Shown here: positions 63,116 to 64,000 of the stretch, piece after piece
Layout of the letters: every line of letters starts with the position of its first letter
Position numbering within the stretch: the stretch's first letter is position 1
NCBI RefSeq assembly: GCF_030463535.1
Contig: NC_132881.1
Location: forward strand, 44,922,771 to 44,986,770
Source: Salminus brasiliensis
Taxonomy: Eukaryota; Chordata; Actinopteri; Characiformes; Bryconidae
Reading direction: 5' to 3'
DNA length: 64,000 bases
The notes under the pieces: model-generated
Databases searched by the model: none
The model's input: only the letters and a program-made list of their open reading frames with translations
What the model was told of the DNA's origin: nothing
Program-made: the position numbers and the translations under genes

Positions 63116-64000
63116 AGACCTCGGGTGCCGAGAAGAACCATGTTTTTGTTCCCTGAAGAACCTTATTTGTAAATAAGATGTAAGAGTGGAGAACATCTGG
63201 TCATCAACCTCTAAAACCTTCTACACACTGGCCGATGTCTCTAACAGCTAAAGGTTCTTCATGGAACCATTGTAACATTGCCCAAGGAACCTTTGTAGCA
63301 AAGAACGCTCTTGGCTTAGGAAACGCCGCACAGCCTAAAGGGTTTGATAAGGGTTTGATAGCTGATAAAAACATGGGGTATGTTAGATCAAGGAAAGCAC
63401 CAAACCACACACTGCAGGACTACTCTGGAACTAGCTTTTGGAAACTCTGATGCAGCGCCCCTATGCTCCATCCAATTCCATTATGCCTTCATAGATGAAC
63501 CCACACATATGGATGCAATCACTGTGGAGGGCGTCACTGTGGATGACATCACATTCATTCTCTCAAGCTCTGGGTATCGCACTCTGAACCGAACCCAAGA
63601 ACATGAGGAGGAACTTACATAATCAAAGCCGGTTCACTTTGGAGCTTCTTGCCAGCAAACCGTTTCCCTGGTTTATTTAAGAACGCCCTGGAAAATGACT
63701 GCTCACTTTTTCCTCTTAATGCATCTGGGTTTTAGGAATATGCTAAATATGCTCACATCAGGCTTTTTTCTTCCACAACAACAACACACAAATAGACAGC
63801 CTCCAGCTGCATTATTTAAGGCCCCTGGTTAGTCTGTAGTTAAAGAACGTGTGATTCACAGTCGTCCCTTCGGCTCCTGCTCCTTTACACTGCCTTCATG
63901 TTACATGTTTTGTATGTTTTATACTGCCCTGTTTCACATCATGGCTCTGCCATCAGCTCATGCATAACTGTGCTGTTGCATCATAACCATGCTGTCATAA

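Larger units (their letters stand above)
36093..64000 (+). other. ARHGAP10 intron 1 (continues past the window)
   Basis: About 27.9 kb with no further exon that I can support. It holds tandem arrays (36320-37515 and 46550-47060), hAT- and Tc1-derived elements, SINE and L2 ends and many microsatellites, listed separately. Stretches 41110-42170, 42690-44090, 49610-50850, 51400-52120, 57390-58850 and 63120-64000 show nothing recognisable beyond simple or AT-rich sequence. All longer frames here read as repeats or low complexity. Confidence 0.75.

Noticed and set aside
36093..64000. Search for ARHGAP10 exon 2 (continuation of the BAR domain)
   Set aside because: No frame resembling the expected RKFA and GDAETDDE segments was found; the exon must lie beyond the window.

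Overview
The window is vertebrate nuclear DNA, almost certainly from a ray-finned fish. Genes are split into short exons with GT-AG introns, most of the sequence is intron or intergenic, and it is dense in microsatellites, Tc1/mariner remnants, hAT-like MITEs, tRNA-derived SINEs and L2-type LINE ends. I recognise several repeat families as typical of otophysan teleosts (characin-like); that placement is an inference, not a measurement. I see no prokaryotic gene cluster, CRISPR array or operon.

Three protein genes are supported, in the order TMEM184C (+, 1465-10746, N-terminal exons lie before the window), PRMT9 (-, 34639-16585, complete) and ARHGAP10 (+, first coding exon 35939-36092, the rest beyond the window). 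To my knowledge this is the same order and orientation as on human chromosome 4q31. TMEM184C and PRMT9 converge with about 5.8 kb between their stop codons. PRMT9 and ARHGAP10 diverge from a 1.3-kb CpG-enriched interval that holds a perfect CRE octamer and looks like a shared bidirectional promoter.

PRMT9 was assembled exon by exon with consistent splice phases: 13 coding exons, 2571 nt, 856 residues. TPR-like helices come first, then the SAM-binding motif, the double-E loop and the second methyltransferase-like half. TMEM184C contributes eight exons and about 360 residues, ending at its natural stop.

From 36.1 kb to the end the window is ARHGAP10 intron 1, with no further exon found. It is filled with tandem arrays, transposon remnants and microsatellites. 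The genes do not form one pathway: TMEM184C is a multi-pass membrane protein, PRMT9 an arginine methyltransferase known for a splicing-factor substrate, and ARHGAP10 a BAR-PH-RhoGAP-SH3 protein.

I did not find a new biological system. The items most worth a second look are the (UG)n tract abutting the PRMT9 exon 7 acceptor, the perfect 9-bp x 9 minisatellite just before the ARHGAP10 start (open in two frames), the Tc1 insertion whose unoccupied paralogous site also lies in the window, and several long inverted or nested repeats.
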